DNA of 64,000 bases, from the NCBI GenBank assembly GCA_034096865.1, contig JAWQFJ010001795.1:107001-171000 (forward strand), given 5' to 3'. The notes below the pieces were generated by a model. The model was not told the origin of the DNA and did not search any database. It saw only the letters and a list, made by a program, of their open reading frames with translations. Each line of letters starts with the position of its first letter. Position 1 is the stretch's first letter. Positions 62,125-64,000 of this stretch are shown here, piece after piece. The position numbers and the translations under genes are program-made. Source of the DNA: Theodoxus fluviatilis (lineage: Eukaryota; Mollusca; Gastropoda; Cycloneritida; Neritidae).

Positions 62125-64000
62125 TTTCAGGTTTTGACCAACATTTCAGACTTACACCAACATTTCAGATTTAAACCAACATTTCAGATTTAAACCAACA
62201 TTTCAGACTTAAACCAACATTTCAGACTTAAACCAACATTTCAGACTTAAACCAACATTTCACACTTACACCAACATTTCAGACTTACACCAACATTTCA
62301 GACTTAAACCAACATTTCAGAAATACATCAACAATTCAGACTTACACCAACATTTCAGACTTACATCCACATTTCAGACTTGCACCAACATTTCAGACTT
62401 ACATCAACATTTCAGACTTGCATCAACATTTCAGACTTGCATCTACATTTCAGACTTACATCAACATTTCAGACTTGCATCTACATTTCAGACTTGCACC
62501 AACATTTCAGACTTACACCAACATTTCAGACTTGGCAACAACATTTCAGACTTAAACCAACATTTCAGACTTACACCAACATTTCAGACTTGCACCAACA
62601 TTTCAGACTTGGCAACAACATTTCAGACTTGGCAACAACATTTCAGACTTAAACCAACATTTCAGACTTACACCAACATTTCAGACTTGCACCAACATTT
62701 CAGACTTGGCAACAACATTTCAGACTTGGCAACAACATTTCAGACTTACACCAACATTTCAGACTTGGCAACAACATTTCAGACTTAAACCAACATTTCA
62801 GACTTACACCAACATTTCAGACTTACACCAACATTTCAGACTTGGCAACAACATTTCAGACTTAAACCAACATTTCAGACTTACACCAACATTTCAGACT
62901 TGCACCAACATTTCAGACTTGGCAACAACATTTCAGACTTACACCAACATTTCAGACTTACACCAACATTTCAGACTTGGCAACAACATTTCAGACTTAC
63001 ACCAACATTTCAGACTTACACCAACATTTCAGACTTACATCCACATTTCAGATTCACACCAACATTTCAGACTTAAACCAACATTTCAGACATGCATCAA
63101 CATTTCAGACTTGGCAACAACATTTCAGACTTACATCATCATTTCAGACATGCATCAACAGTTCAGACTTGCATCAACATTTCAGACTTGCATCAACATT
63201 TCAGACATTTCAGACTTGCATCAACATTTCAGACTTGCATCAACATTTCAGACTTGCATCAACAATTCAGACTTGCATCAACATTTCAGACTTGCATCAA
63301 CATTTCAGACTTGCATCAACATTTCAGACTTGCATCAACATTTCAGACTCGCATCAACATTTCAGACTTGCATCAACATTTCAGACTTGCATCAACATTT
63401 CAGACTTGCATCAACATTTCAGACTCGCATCAACATTTCAGACTTGCAACAACATTTCAGACTTACACCAATATTTCAGACTTACACCAACAGTTCAGAC
63501 TTGGCAACAACATTTCAGACTTGGCAACAACATTTCAGACTTAAACCAACATTTCAGACTTACACCAACATTTCAGACTTGCACCAACATTTCAGACTTA
63601 CATCCACATTTCAGACTTACATCAACATTTCAGACTTGGCAACAACATTTCAGACTTGGCAACAACATTTCAGACTTACACCAACATTTCAGACTTACAC
63701 CCACATTTCAGACTTGCACCAACATTTCAGACTTACATCCACATTTCAGACTTACATCAACATTTCAGACTTGCATCAACATTTCAGACGTGCATCCACA
63801 TTTCAGACTTACATCAACATTTCAGACTTGCATCAACATTTCAGACTTGCATCAACAATTCAGACTGGCATCAACATTTCAGACTTGGCAACAACATTTC
63901 AGACTTACACCAACATTTCAGACTTACACCAACATTTCAGACTTGGCAACAACATTTCAGACTTAAACCAACATTTCAGACTTACACCAACATTTCAGAC
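62125..64000. repeat. 19-20-bp satellite running off the window (~97 units)
   Basis: Units ACCAACATTTCAGACTTAC with variants GCATCAACATTTCAGACTT and GGCAACAACATTTCAGACTT. Blocks of the same variant cluster, as in unequal exchange. Three 19-bp units make 57 bp, so long ORFs (…HQHFRL…FQT) arise. It lies in the intron upstream of the first visible Staufen exon. Confidence 0.96.

Noticed and set aside
62380..63966. 329-codon ORF with FRLTSTFQTCINISDL-like repeats
   Set aside because: Translation of the 19-bp satellite (three units equal 19 codons).

Overview
This is a stretch of animal nuclear DNA. It has split coding exons with GT/AG junctions, introns of several kilobases, SINE-like, Ty3/gypsy-like and many TTAA-type DNA transposon remnants, and a very high load of minisatellites. 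There is no bacterial or phage architecture. The protein similarity and the style of the repeats (an ~850 bp family packed with GACCTTGACCTT) suggest a lophotrochozoan, probably a marine mollusc such as a gastropod. That placement is inference; the species is not determined.

One real host gene is visible: a Staufen-type double-stranded-RNA-binding protein on the minus strand. I traced thirteen usable exons, plus one divergent microexon copy, from 61981 down to a stop at 6903. All intron phases agree and the joined length is a multiple of three: 562 codons including the stop when the divergent copy is left out. The exons cover the second half of dsRBD1, all of dsRBD2 (with its loop insertion), dsRBD3, dsRBD4, a lysine-rich linker, and the degenerate C-terminal dsRBD5. 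The 5' exons lie beyond base 64000. No second host gene could be supported.

The rest is intron or 3' flank made of repeats. (1) About twenty minisatellites with units of 15 to 97 bp lie at 3.3-6.5, 7.4-8.8, 13.2-13.8, 14.6-15.7, 16.3-16.5, 23.5-24.8, 25.3, 28.9, 31.9-34.5, 42-43, 43.6, 53.5, 56.5, 58.3-58.8, 59.9 and 62.1-64 kb. Many are open in several frames and generate long false ORFs. (2) At least nine TTAA-flanked, piggyBac-like or similar elements are present; several keep acidic transposase N-termini. Two are inverted copies on either side of a Staufen exon. (3) Five same-orientation copies of the GACCTTGACCTT element are present. (4) Two elements share a 13-bp inverted terminus and 7-bp target duplications. 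(5) Two PIF/Harbinger-like MITEs, three SINE-like copies and a decayed Ty3/gypsy element are present. (6) An 8-N assembly gap is followed by a false-looking duplication, and a 1 kb G-rich block follows soon after.

The most interesting points are: the ~930-bp inverted transposon pair around the exon encoding the start of dsRBD4, in a gene whose product binds long RNA duplexes; a tandemly duplicated 45-nt phase-1 microexon; the 13-bp TIR / 7-bp TSD transposon group; a minisatellite that appears to have grown out of a transposon's own terminal sequence; and a transposon family that spreads dense TCAAGGTCA nuclear-receptor-type half-sites.
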